From positions 34,721 through 98,720 of the forward strand of contig JAJBAW010000003.1 of assembly GCA_020532545.1 (NCBI GenBank): 64,000 bases of DNA, in the 5' to 3' direction. Source of the stretch: Candidatus Cloacimonadota bacterium (GTDB taxonomy: Bacteria; Cloacimonadota; Cloacimonadia; Cloacimonadales; Cloacimonadaceae). The first letter of the stretch is position 1. Every line of letters starts with the position of its first letter. Below are positions 38,441 through 47,171 of this stretch, piece after piece. Under the pieces are notes generated by a model. That model made no database searches and was not told the DNA's origin. It was given only the letters and a program-made list of their open reading frames with translations. The translations under genes and the position numbers were made by a program.

Positions 38441-39130
38441 ATGAAAACAACAATATTTTCGACAATACTACTTGCTGTTCTTTTGCTTGTGTCAGGGTGC
38501 GCCACTCAACAAAGAGCGTCGCTTGGAAGCACTTTCCCCAAGATGTATGGGAACCCACCTATGACCATACTTATTCTTCCTCCCATCAATAAAAGCACTG
38601 CTGCAGACGCAAAAGAGTACTTTTCCTGCTCACTATCCGAAGCTATCGGGATGAAAGGCTATTACCCTATGCCCGTTGAAGCCACGTTCGGTGTATTACG
38701 TGATGAGGGTTTGTATGATTCTGAGAACATAACCCCGGCTGTTCTGGCTAATTTCAAGCAGTATTTTGGTGCAGATGCTGTTCTTTTTACCTCTATCGAA
38801 GAATGGGAAAAATCCTGGGCTTTAGTATCAGGATCACTGACTATAACATCAAAATTCTCGTTATTAAGCACTGCCAATGCTGACACCTTGTGGGATTTTA
38901 CAACTAAAACAAGAGTTACTATTGGATCTAGTAGTGATAACTTACTAATTGCAGCATTAGAATCAGCCGTCAAAACGGCAGTTGAAGATTATTTCCCTAA
39001 TTGCTTGCAGGCTAATATTGTTACTATGGATGCTACGATGCCATACGGCAAGCATCACCCTGGATATCATACTGATGCGGAGAAACTAATATCCGGCAGC
39101 AAGTTTGAAGTGATTTCAATCTCAAAGTGA
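38441..39130 (+). CDS. DUF799 (GNA1162-like) lipoprotein
   Basis: A 229-residue lipoprotein (MKTTIFSTILLAVLLLVSGCATQQ, lipid Cys ~20). It matches the DUF799/GNA1162 pattern: YGNPPMTILILPPINKSTAADAKEYFSCSLSEAIGMKGYYPMPVEATFGVLRDEG, then QYFGADAVLFTSIEEWEKSW. The Neisseria member GNA1162 has a TolB-N-terminal-like fold (family knowledge). GAGGGAGTT precedes the ATG. It ends the four-gene operon, before a terminator. A joint role with the CsgG-like pore in envelope transport is inferred from the conserved grouping. Confidence 0.88.
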   Translation: MKTTIFSTILLAVLLLVSGCATQQRASLGSTFPKMYGNPPMTILILPPINKSTAADAKEYFSCSLSEAIGMKGYYPMPVEATFGVLRDEGLYDSENITPAVLANFKQYFGADAVLFTSIEEWEKSWALVSGSLTITSKFSLLSTANADTLWDFTTKTRVTIGSSSDNLLIAALESAVKTAVEDYFPNCLQANIVTMDATMPYGKHHPGYHTDAEKLISGSKFEVISISK

Positions 39131-39162
39131 TGAACTACCGCTAAGATTAAAGTATTAATAGT

Positions 39163-39217
39163 AAGTGAGCTTCGTGAGATGAGTTACTTCATTGTATGAA
39201 GCTCACTTGTTTTTTAA
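39163..39217 (+). terminator. Rho-independent terminator after the lipoprotein operon
   Basis: AAGTGAGCTTC (39163-39173) pairs with GAAGCTCACTT (39198-39208), followed by GTTTTTTAA. Confidence 0.8.
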
Positions 39218-39326
39218 ACCCAATTAATGCAGTAGAGTTATCTCCTCAAAAGAAAAGTATTGCACTAATTATCCAGTAATACTCATTTGAGCTCAATAAT
39301 CAACCGATTTCTGTGAAGCTAGCCCT

Positions 39327-40214
39327 TTATTCAAAGCCCAATTCCCTGAGCGCCAGAGGTTTTTTTCGCCAGTTTTCATTCAGCTTCACAAAGAGGTGGA
39401 TATCCACAGGCATTTGCATAAAGTCACTAAGCTGAGCTTCGGCGTATTCGCGTATCCGCTTGAGGTTGCTGCCGCCTTTGCCGATGATGATGGGCTTCTG
39501 GCTGTTCTTTTCGATCCAGATCACGGCATCGATTATGATCTTGAGTTCGCCTTCGTGAAAGCGTTCGATCAGCACTGCGGTGGCATAGGGAATCTCTTCT
39601 TCAAAGAAGTGGAAGATGGCCTCGCGGATCACCTCTTTGGCAAAGAAGCGCATGGGCAGATCCGAGAGCTGATCTTCATCGTAATAAGGTTCGTGAAAGG
39701 GCATATAGTGCCGGATACTTTCCATCAGTTCCGGTAGATGTTCACCGGTCTGGGCAGAGATAAAGAAGCTTTTCTCCACTGCGGGAGGGAGCTGTGCCTT
39801 CAGGGCTTCTTCATCGTAATCATCCATCAGGTCTATCTTATTGAATACCGCCAGCACGGGGATCCGGGCGTTTTTGATCATATCCAGCACCTGCAGATCG
39901 TAATCCGTGGGAAAGCTCTGAATCTGGGTCATGAAAATGATGAGATCCACACCCCTAAAGCTCTCATGGATGATGCGGGACATGCGTTCCTGCATCTCAT
40001 AACGCGGCGTGAGGAATCCGGGGGTATCGATAAAGATGATCTGCTGTTTATCCGTATTCCAGATGCCTTTGATGGCGTAACGTGTGGTTTGCGGTTTGGG
40101 GGAGGTAATCGACAGCTTTTCGCCCAAAATCCGGTTCATCAGGGTGGATTTACCAGTATTTGGCCTACCGATGATGGTAGCAAAGCCGCTTTTGAAATCT
40201 GCGTAATCTTTCAT
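39327..40214 (-). CDS. era: GTPase Era
   Basis: Ribosome-assembly GTPase that binds 16S rRNA near its 3' end. 295 residues: G1 GRPNTGKS, G3 DTPG, G4 NKID, G5 SAQTG, and a C-terminal KH domain (KPIIIGKGGSNLKRIREYAEAQL). A full-length, standard Era. ATG 40214 lacks a clear ribosome-binding site and lies at the base of the hairpin after rocD; translation may use a weak or structured leader. The gene runs into a 196 bp gap facing the lipoprotein operon terminator. Confidence 0.95.
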   Translation of the reverse strand: MKDYADFKSGFATIIGRPNTGKSTLMNRILGEKLSITSPKPQTTRYAIKGIWNTDKQQIIFIDTPGFLTPRYEMQERMSRIIHESFRGVDLIIFMTQIQSFPTDYDLQVLDMIKNARIPVLAVFNKIDLMDDYDEEALKAQLPPAVEKSFFISAQTGEHLPELMESIRHYMPFHEPYYDEDQLSDLPMRFFAKEVIREAIFHFFEEEIPYATAVLIERFHEGELKIIIDAVIWIEKNSQKPIIIGKGGSNLKRIREYAEAQLSDFMQMPVDIHLFVKLNENWRKKPLALRELGFE

Positions 40215-40216
40215 CA

Positions 40217-40246
40217 GAAAAGAGGGCAGGATCGCTCCCGCCCCTC
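40217..40246 (-). terminator. Hairpin between rocD and era
   Basis: On the minus strand GAGGGGCGGGA, GCGA loop, TCCTGCCCTC then TTTTCTG. A good intrinsic terminator shape for rocD, although it ends only a few bases before the era start codon, so it could instead regulate era. Confidence 0.65.
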
Positions 40247-40256
40247 ATTATCTATA

Positions 40257-41501
40257 CTATAGTATGGAGTTAAATACATCTTTGATGATCTGCACGCATT
40301 CGGCAAGCTGCTCTTTGGTGATCACCAAAGGCGGAGCCAGACGGATGATGTGACGGTGGGTGGGCTTGCAGAGCAGACCCTTTTCCTTGAGCATCATGCA
40401 GACGTCCCAGGCTTCTACACCGTTTTTGGGCTCGACCACGATGGCATTGAGCAGGCCACGGCCACGCACCAATGTAATCATCGGATGGTTGAAATCGCGC
40501 AATTCTTTGCGGAAATACTTGCCCATCTCAAAAGAATGTTCGGCGAGTTTCTCGTCTCTCACCACTTCCAGAGCGGCTTTGGCCACAGCGCAAGCCAGTG
40601 GGAAGCCACCAAAAGTGGAGCCATGCTCACCGGGTTTGATCTGCAGCATGATCTCGCGATCTGCCAGTACGGCGGATACAGGTAAGACACCACCGGAGAT
40701 GGCTTTACCCAGGATCAGCATATCAGGGCGCACGTTTTCATAATCGCAGGCCAGGAGCTTGCCGGTACGGGCGATGCCGGTTTGAATTTCATCGGCCACA
40801 AAGAGCACGTTATGTTCTTTACAGATGTCGTAGCAGGCTTTGAGATAGCCTTCATCCGGCACGAAAACTCCAGCTTCACCTTGAATAGGTTCCACGATGA
40901 AAGCGGCCACGTTCTTGCCATTTTCCACCAGATAATCTTTCAGAGCTTTGGGGTCGTTGTAAGCCACTCTCACGATGCCAGGGGTAAAGGGGCCAAATCC
41001 TTCATAGCTATCGGGATCTGAAGAGGCAGACACGATGGTGATGGTGCGGCCATGGAAGTTGTTTTCAGCAAAGACGAGGATCGCGTTGTTGTTTTCCACG
41101 CCTTTTACGTTGTAAGCCCATTTGCGGGCAAGCTTCATGGCAGTTTCCACGCCTTCGGCACCGCTATTCATGGGCAGGACCATGTCATAACCAAAGTATT
41201 CGGTGATGAATTTCTCATATTCACCCAGTTTGTTATTCAAAAAAGCGCGGGAGGTCAGGGTCAGGATTTGAGCCTGATCGCAGAGGGCTTTGATGATCTT
41301 GGGATGGCAATGTCCCTGATTCACAGCGGAGTAGGCAGAAAGAAAGTCATAATAGCGCTTTCCTTCCGGATCCCACATAAATACGCCTTCGCCTTTGGCC
41401 AAAACTACTGGGAGCGGATGGTAGTTATGAGCTCCATACTTGTCTTCCAGTTCCATTGCTTCGCGGGAACTAATGGTTCCATACTTCAAATTGTCGGACA
41501 T
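40257..41501 (-). CDS. rocD: Ornithine--oxo-acid aminotransferase
   Basis: PLP enzyme converting ornithine and 2-oxoglutarate to glutamate semialdehyde and glutamate. 414 residues from ATG 41501, preferred because GGAGG precedes it; an upstream in-frame ATG at 41531 adds ten residues without a site. Class III aminotransferase signature: NSGAEGVETAMKLARKWAY, FHGRTITIVSAS, VADEIQTGIARTG, LGKAISGGVLPVSAV with the PLP lysine, and STFGGFPLACAVA. The early YSAVNQGHCHP and YEGFGPFTPG motifs favour ornithine over 4-aminobutyrate or acetylornithine. Fits a bacterium that ferments amino acids. Confidence 0.92.
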   Translation of the reverse strand: MSDNLKYGTISSREAMELEDKYGAHNYHPLPVVLAKGEGVFMWDPEGKRYYDFLSAYSAVNQGHCHPKIIKALCDQAQILTLTSRAFLNNKLGEYEKFITEYFGYDMVLPMNSGAEGVETAMKLARKWAYNVKGVENNNAILVFAENNFHGRTITIVSASSDPDSYEGFGPFTPGIVRVAYNDPKALKDYLVENGKNVAAFIVEPIQGEAGVFVPDEGYLKACYDICKEHNVLFVADEIQTGIARTGKLLACDYENVRPDMLILGKAISGGVLPVSAVLADREIMLQIKPGEHGSTFGGFPLACAVAKAALEVVRDEKLAEHSFEMGKYFRKELRDFNHPMITLVRGRGLLNAIVVEPKNGVEAWDVCMMLKEKGLLCKPTHRHIIRLAPPLVITKEQLAECVQIIKDVFNSIL

Positions 41502-41582
41502 GATTCCTCCATGTTCTGTTTTATTATTCATTTAACTTAATCCTCTATCTTAAAATCTGTTTAAACGTCAAGAAAAAAACTC

Positions 41583-42965
41583 TTACGCTTCCGGGATGGG
41601 TACATTTACCAGGATCTCTTGTGCTTTGGGATGCCTTAGCCTGCGCACTATCCAAACCAGCATGGTCGTGCTGAGGATGGTGGTGAGCGTATCGGCCAGA
41701 GGCATGGCAAAGATCAGGCCTTCAAATCCGAAGGCTTTATTCAAAATCAGGATGGCGGGGATGTACATAATCCCCTGTCTGGAAAGGGATACGATCAAAG
41801 CCGGCAAGGCCTTGCCCATGGCTTGCAAGCTGTTCATCATGATCATACTCACAGCCGCGATCGGGATGGCATAGACGTATGCCTGCAAGGTCAAAGTGCC
41901 CCAATACACGATTTCTTCATCTTTGATAAAGATCATGATCAGCTCTCTGGGGAAAAGCGCAAAGAGCAAGGTGAGCACAGCGCTGAGGCTCAGTGAGATC
42001 AACACCGCCATGCGAATGGTCTCCTTCATGCGCGGATAATTGTGTGCGCCATAGTTATAGCCCACCAGCGCCTGAATGCCGATGGAGATACCGATAAAGA
42101 TGAAGATGGGGATGGTAAACACCCGGGAAGCCACTCCCAAAGAAGCTACATGGATATCAGAATAAGCCGAAGCCAGGCGATAGCTGATGGTATTGCCCAC
42201 AGAGAGCATTACCTGGGAAAGCGAGGCGGGGATTCCGATCAGCAGGATCTCGCGGTAGCAAGACCAGCGCAGGCGCATGTGTTTGAAAGTAAGTGGCACC
42301 AGGCTCTTTTTCTTCAGATAAAAGCTCAGATAATACAGCATGCCACAGCCATTGCCCAAAACTGTAGCCACAGCCGCACCGGTGACGCCCATATTGAAGC
42401 CAAAGATGAACAGCGGATCCAGAATGATATTCGCCCCTGTGCCGATAAACAGGCCGATCATGGCTTCCTTCGCAGCACCTTCTGCCCGCAGCAATTGCAC
42501 CAGGGTGAATTTCAATAGCACCACAGGCGAGCCGATCAGGATGTAAAGCATGTATTTCGTGGCGTGTTCATAGGTCATGCCGCTGGCGCCCACCGTCCGC
42601 AAAAACCAGGGGATCGACATAATGCCGACTATGCCTAAAATCACAGATATGATGGCAGAGCTAAATACCGATGTGGAAAGGGTTTGCTTGGCTGCTTCCA
42701 TGTCTTTTCTGCCCAGGAGCCGGGAAAGGTAAGAACCTCCACCCACACCAAAGACTCCGGCCATCGCCATCTGCAACGTAAATAGTGGCAGGGAGATGGA
42801 CACTGCAGCCACCTGATAGGGATCGTTGAGTTTGCCGATAAAGAAGGTATCTGTGAGATTGTACATGATATTGACCATCATGCTCAGGACACTGGGAATG
42901 GCCAGATTCATGATGGCCCGGGGGACGGGCATGCTCTCCAGAACGTATATTTTGTTCTCTTTCAT
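41583..42965 (-). CDS. MATE family efflux transporter
   Basis: Inner-membrane exporter of 460 residues with twelve predicted membrane segments. Landmarks: VPRAIMNLAIPSVLSMMVNIMYNLTDTFFIGKLNDPYQVAAVSISLPLF, GGGSYLSRLLGRKD, and the pseudo-repeated second half from the IPASLSQVMLSVGNTISYRLAS segment. Start ATG 42965 overlaps the upstream lipoprotein stop by four bases (ATGA) with AAGGAAGA before it. DinF/VmrA-like subgroup is likely from the short N-terminus. Substrate is unknown. Co-translation with the lipoprotein gene suggests a linked envelope task. Confidence 0.93.
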   Translation of the reverse strand: MKENKIYVLESMPVPRAIMNLAIPSVLSMMVNIMYNLTDTFFIGKLNDPYQVAAVSISLPLFTLQMAMAGVFGVGGGSYLSRLLGRKDMEAAKQTLSTSVFSSAIISVILGIVGIMSIPWFLRTVGASGMTYEHATKYMLYILIGSPVVLLKFTLVQLLRAEGAAKEAMIGLFIGTGANIILDPLFIFGFNMGVTGAAVATVLGNGCGMLYYLSFYLKKKSLVPLTFKHMRLRWSCYREILLIGIPASLSQVMLSVGNTISYRLASAYSDIHVASLGVASRVFTIPIFIFIGISIGIQALVGYNYGAHNYPRMKETIRMAVLISLSLSAVLTLLFALFPRELIMIFIKDEEIVYWGTLTLQAYVYAIPIAAVSMIMMNSLQAMGKALPALIVSLSRQGIMYIPAILILNKAFGFEGLIFAMPLADTLTTILSTTMLVWIVRRLRHPKAQEILVNVPIPEA

Positions 42966-43693
42966 TTCTTCCTTTTCAGCTCCCAACTGAATTTTGTGCC
43001 GATCCAGGGATAGACCTGGTTCAGACCTTCTGCGCTCAGCGGTGCTTCTGCGCCCAGTTCCAAAATGCCATAAAAACCTTTGTGATAGCGTTTTAAGTTT
43101 ACTCTGATGCCACCATGATAGAAGTCTCTTTGAGTGCTTTCGCGGCCTTCGATCTTTTCGTATAAGCTGTGATAGTTTCCTCTGATGGCAAAGCTGAGGT
43201 AGCGATCTGTCCTCAGTTCCTTGGTCAGGATCATCTGCGCTTCGCCGCTAAGAAGCTGGTAGTCGATCTTATAGCCATAATCTTCCACGGGTTCCCAAAA
43301 GTTCTGATTGGTTTTGGAATATCCACCCCCAAACACAAAGGCTGTGGACTGTTTTCCTACTTTGCTGATCTGCTTTTTCAAGAGCAATTTGCCGGTGCTG
43401 GCATCGCCGGTGAGTCCAAAATGAAGCTTGGCATCGATATCATCGGCCAGGCCATATTCGATTTCCATGTATTGGAGAGGCAGCACGGTATCGCCTTCAT
43501 AGATGTCTTCGCCGTCTATTTCCAGCCACTGGGGAGCATTGATACCCATGGTGTAAGCCATGCCAATCCCCATGTTTCCTTTGCCCATGCACTCCGCGGT
43601 ATCCAATACCGAAGCATCCACGCCAGCGCAAGCTGTGAGCAGTAAACTCGCCAAAAGAGCCATCAGGCTCAGCAGATAAATCCCTGTTTTCAT
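42962..43693 (-). CDS. Putative outer-membrane lipoprotein
   Basis: A 243-residue lipoprotein from ATG 43693; a longer frame to 43798 has no signal and is unlikely. Signal MKTGIYLLSLMALLASLLLTACAGV, lipid Cys ~22. The mature part is rich in beta strands with alternating aromatic residues (YMEIEYGLADDIDAKLHFGLTG, STAFVFGGGYSKT, YLSFAIRGNYHSLYE, GFYGILELGAEAPL), the pattern of small outer-membrane barrels. Family not recognised. It is translationally coupled to the downstream MATE exporter. Confidence 0.75.
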   Translation of the reverse strand: MKTGIYLLSLMALLASLLLTACAGVDASVLDTAECMGKGNMGIGMAYTMGINAPQWLEIDGEDIYEGDTVLPLQYMEIEYGLADDIDAKLHFGLTGDASTGKLLLKKQISKVGKQSTAFVFGGGYSKTNQNFWEPVEDYGYKIDYQLLSGEAQMILTKELRTDRYLSFAIRGNYHSLYEKIEGRESTQRDFYHGGIRVNLKRYHKGFYGILELGAEAPLSAEGLNQVYPWIGTKFSWELKRKK

Positions 43694-43850
43694 ATCAGTA
43701 CCAATCCTTGCTTTTTTGGGAGAGACACAGAGCGCACCGCCTTGCCCGCAGGGCAAGCAAAGCTCTTTTTTGTGCTCTTGATCGTTAAAATTATGCATAT
43801 CGTTCGCAAAAATCTCTCCTCAATATTTTGAATGGTGCGCAGAGCACTCA

Positions 43851-43926
43851 GAACTCAGAACTCAGAACTCAGAACTCAGAACTCAGAACTCAGAACTCAG
43901 AACTCAGAACTCAGAACTCAGAACTC
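43851..43926. repeat. 7-bp tandem array (CAGAACT)n
   Basis: About eleven perfect copies of CAGAACT upstream of the lipoprotein gene, in non-coding DNA. Unlike the other arrays of the window it is not next to a stop codon. Confidence 0.9.
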
Positions 43927-43990
43927 TTCTTTACAAAGTTCTCCCCATCTTCAAGATCAGTGATAGATGTCAAGCAAATAATCAGCTTAT

Positions 43991-44090
43991 GAGCTAGCGA
44001 TGCTGTTTTTATTGAGTTTATAGTTCGCTGTTTTCTTTAATGGTCACACGGATTTCACGGATGGGACGGATTTGCCGGATTTCACTGATT
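43991..44090 (+). repeat. ~95 bp dispersed element with 9-bp CGGAT periodicity
   Basis: GAGCTAGCGATGCT ... TAGTTCGCTG ... then ACGGATTTC/ACGGATGGG/ACGGATTTG/CCGGATTTC. A second copy, about 80% identical by eye, is at 46341-46432, and the periodic half recurs at 51408-51450 and, inverted, near 51520-51562. The rest of the 43694-44267 gap holds no gene. Confidence 0.75.
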
Positions 44091-44267
44091 CTACTTCTAC
44101 TATTCCTCCCTACCCTCAGAAAATGACTTATGCTTAGGCTCTACTTTGGCAAGAGATTCCTTCCTGCTTGGCAGTTTTGGGCAAACTGATCATTTTGCTG
44201 GCATCAGCAAGATGATCCAATTCGTGTTATAAGTTGCCACTTGTTTGAATTGCTTTATATACTGTGA

Positions 44268-44780
44268 TTATTGGATCAAGTTCTTAATTCTGGCTAATGA
44301 ATCGTTGATAACAGCTATGGAAGTTGGAGTAAGTGCCCAGGTTTTGAGAAAAGCATTGAACATAGCATTAAAAGACTCCTGCAAAGGAATCAACCACTCA
44401 TCTTGGTGTCCGTGTATAACCAATAAAAAGCGAAATTTGGCAGTAGAAAGTTTAATCTGTTTTATTGGTTTGGGGATTTCGTTCAAACCATCCGCATGCC
44501 GGTTCAATAATGAAGCCATCAAAAGCGAAAACGCGTTTACAAGCTTATCGTGTATTTCGCGAAGGTAGGCATCATAGTCTTCTTGAGACTTGGGTTGAGG
44601 AGCGCTGGACTTTGCTTCGATTATCAGCAGTTCATCTGCAGAGCGTAGATAAACAAATTCAGCGATTGGAACACCCTTTTGAATGTTCTTGTAGATTTTA
44701 CTCTTCTCAATATGAAATAGCTTATCGACGCTAAACGGTCCAAACTTCATCTTTGATTCTTCAACGTAGTGCTCAGTCAT
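44268..44780 (-). CDS. Small protein with E-A-K nuclease-like motif, partner of the ATPase
   Basis: A 170-residue cytoplasmic protein. Residues 35-60 read PIAEFVYLRSADELLIIEAKSSAP: two beta strands ending in Glu55-Ala-Lys57, with Asp49 and Glu41 upstream, as in PD-(D/E)xK nucleases. The C-terminal half is helical (KLVNAFSLLMASLLNRHADGL) with a KFRFLLVIHGHQDEW strand. I do not recognise a named family; the nuclease reading is a motif-level inference. Its ATG overlaps the ATPase stop by four bases (ATGA), so the two are translated together, ATPase first. Codon choice and AT content look higher than in the housekeeping genes nearby, as is common in mobile or accessory DNA. Confidence 0.7.
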   Translation of the reverse strand: MTEHYVEESKMKFGPFSVDKLFHIEKSKIYKNIQKGVPIAEFVYLRSADELLIIEAKSSAPQPKSQEDYDAYLREIHDKLVNAFSLLMASLLNRHADGLNEIPKPIKQIKLSTAKFRFLLVIHGHQDEWLIPLQESFNAMFNAFLKTWALTPTSIAVINDSLARIKNLIQ

Positions 44781-45790
44781 GGCAACACCAAGTCAATTTC
44801 TTCTTTGTACAATTCAATCGATTCATCAATTATCGGATTCTTGGGCATACCGTCCAGCAGATCAAATCCTTTCCCTTGATTATCCTCAAAAGATAGTACT
44901 GGTATAGAGCAGTTCATTTTTTGAGCAATCAAATACAATTTCTTGATAACGAAGTAGGAGTGGGTCGCCATAAAGAATTGAATCCCCATTCCTGAAAGGT
45001 CAGAAATAATCTCCAGAAACTCAGAGATTGCCCGCGGATGCAAAGCTGCTTCAGGCTCATCAATGAATACAATAGATTGTGGAGTCAAATACCGGTTGCC
45101 CAAAAGAGTGTCCAATATTCCGATTTTCTTGATGCCTTCCGCAGTTACTCCGATATGGAATTTCTGATTTCCTTTGCGATATTGCCAAACTCCGGCAGCG
45201 TCATCGAATTCCACTTTCCCGCCAGTGATCGCTTCAAGTTTAGATCTGCATTTGGCGGACACATCATAATTTCTACCTTGTTGCAATTTAAGACTTAGTG
45301 CTCTTGCCAAATCAATGTAAGTGTCATCGTATCCAAAAACTTTGTCTCGATCGTAGGACTTTAAGATGATATGATGCATAGAAAGAACCTCTTTTGCGGG
45401 TAAGAACACAGAATCACTTCCTATGGGTTGTACTTGGTTTTCAATTGAGGCAAATTTCTTAGTCGTATCTTTCCCGAATGAGTACTCAAAATCTTTTCCA
45501 TTTATTATGCACTTACTGGTCAGGATTTCGGATTGTCCTTTGGTCACCAAATCGCCAATTTTATCGACTTGGAACGTCCAGTACAGTTTATCAGCGAGCA
45601 ATTCAGACAGGGATCTATTCTCATTACCTCTTTTGTATCCTTCCAGGGATTTGATGGAAGCGTACAGAGACTTCAAAAGAAATGTCTTACCTGAAGAATT
45701 AGGCCCTATTACCAGATTTATTTTGCCAAGGCCAGACCAGTTGAGATCTGGTAGTGGCCCAAAGTTGCTTAGCTCAACCTGCTCAATCAT
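44777..45790 (-). CDS. AAA15/AAA21-type ATPase (OLD-like, no TOPRIM)
   Basis: A 337-residue SMC/ABC-class ATPase. Residues 1-10 are the usual MIEQVELSNFGPL opening, Walker A GPNSSGKT is at 29-36, Walker B IVFIDEPEAALHP is at about 240-252, and a switch histidine is in ATHSYF at ~275-280. FLPAKEVLSMHH is typical of the AAA15/AAA21 proteins found in phage-defence pairs. It ends without a C-terminal TOPRIM nuclease, which fits a partner protein providing an effector. AAAGGAG precedes ATG 45790. It is paired with the 170-residue E-A-K protein. PARIS, Septu and retron-associated ATPases have the same general layout, but I cannot match this pair to any of them. Confidence 0.85.
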   Translation of the reverse strand: MIEQVELSNFGPLPDLNWSGLGKINLVIGPNSSGKTFLLKSLYASIKSLEGYKRGNENRSLSELLADKLYWTFQVDKIGDLVTKGQSEILTSKCIINGKDFEYSFGKDTTKKFASIENQVQPIGSDSVFLPAKEVLSMHHIILKSYDRDKVFGYDDTYIDLARALSLKLQQGRNYDVSAKCRSKLEAITGGKVEFDDAAGVWQYRKGNQKFHIGVTAEGIKKIGILDTLLGNRYLTPQSIVFIDEPEAALHPRAISEFLEIISDLSGMGIQFFMATHSYFVIKKLYLIAQKMNCSIPVLSFEDNQGKGFDLLDGMPKNPIIDESIELYKEEIDLVLP

Positions 45791-47171
45791 AACATATCTC
45801 CTTTAATTTACATATCGTATTTAGACTCATTTGCCGCTTACAATTCGGGCATTAGTGCACATACTGATTTTATGCTAATCAAGCATTTAATAACAAGTTA
45901 TCCGTGAGTGCTCCGCCCATATAATTTCATGTTCTACAGGCAATATCTTCCCCTTTGTACGTTTCACGGATTCTAAAAGGGAAAACGCTTTTGGAAATGC
46001 TTTCAAAACAGTGGCATTCCTGTCAACTGAAAAATGCAAGAGGCATTCCCCCTTTTTTTACGAAACCTGATTATGCTCTGGTCCTTGGTTCTTATCTAAA
46101 ATGCCGTCCCTACAGGACTCAAGATCTTGTGTAGCATTCGTTTGCTATCTAAAATACCGTCCCTACAGGACTCGTTTTGGTTTCATCTTGAACCTGGATT
46201 ATGAATCATAAGCTATCCTTGTTTAAATATGAAATCTATAGACATAGAGAATGGCTAAGATTCATTACTTTAGACTATTGTAAAAATGATAGTTCGATAT
46301 GCTGGGGGAATGCCTGGAATTCTTCAAATAATCCGTTTTTGAGCTAGCTATGCTCTTTTTATGGAGTTTATAGTTCGATGCTTTCTTAAATAGTTACAGA
46401 GATTTTACGGATGGGACGGATTCACCGGATTTCTTCCGTAGTGGCGGACTCCAGCTTAAGCCTACAACACCGATCCCCCAATTCCCCAACCAGCCAGTAC
46501 CGCCATCCCCCCCTTCCAAACTTTTTGCCCCAAGATGATTAGCTTTTAGACTTGGACAGCCTTCCGCTCATACTGCCTCTCCCATTCGTCGTCGTGAATA
46601 TGACGGGCAGATAGTAGTAAAAAATCCTCTTATCTACACGACATCTACACGTCATCCTATACAGGAAGGCCTGGGCAAGTCACGGAATGGAAGGCATCCA
46701 AATAACTTCAATGGCAGGTAGCTAATACCCCGGCGTTGGCATAGCCAAACATTAATTGTTCGGTCTAACTTGCTAAAATTAAACAAATAATTGAGGCTTT
46801 ATTCAACACCATGCGGCAGGGAAGGCTTTATGTAAAAGATAGTTCTTGACGATATATTGGAGTTTTTATTAGTATGAAAATAGCTGATTATGACATTCAC
46901 AATCGGCTTTAAGTGTATATCGTGCAAAGCGAATACTTGGGTATAGGTTTTCAAGGAAGATGAGATCCAATGACTTGGGTTTTACTCCGAGATTTGAAAA
47001 GTGACTTAGGAGATCACTGAAAGACAGGAATTTCAAAATTAAATTTCTGCACAGCATTCAAGGAATGTAGAAAAGAGCCTTAACGTAGTTTTTGTCTGAA
47101 GGCGGCGTGTGGACATAAGCAAAGAGCTTAAATATTTATTCACTTTCGGACTTCTTTATAGGAGGAGTTTT
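45791..47171. other. 1.4 kb non-coding region with several dispersed repeats
   Basis: No gene recognised. It holds two 28-bp copies of TATCTAAAATGCCGTCCCTACAG... (46093-46120, 46146-46173), the ~95 bp dispersed element (46341-46432), a decayed REP-like hairpin (46438-46465), an element at 46583-46665 that is the inverse of 19257-19345, and a possible promoter TTGACG (46846-46851) with TAGTAT 18 bp on. The end of the region is the leader of the 47172 gene. Confidence 0.6.

Noticed and set aside
46093..46173. Two direct repeats as a mini CRISPR
   Set aside because: Only two copies, palindromic unit, no cas genes or leader.
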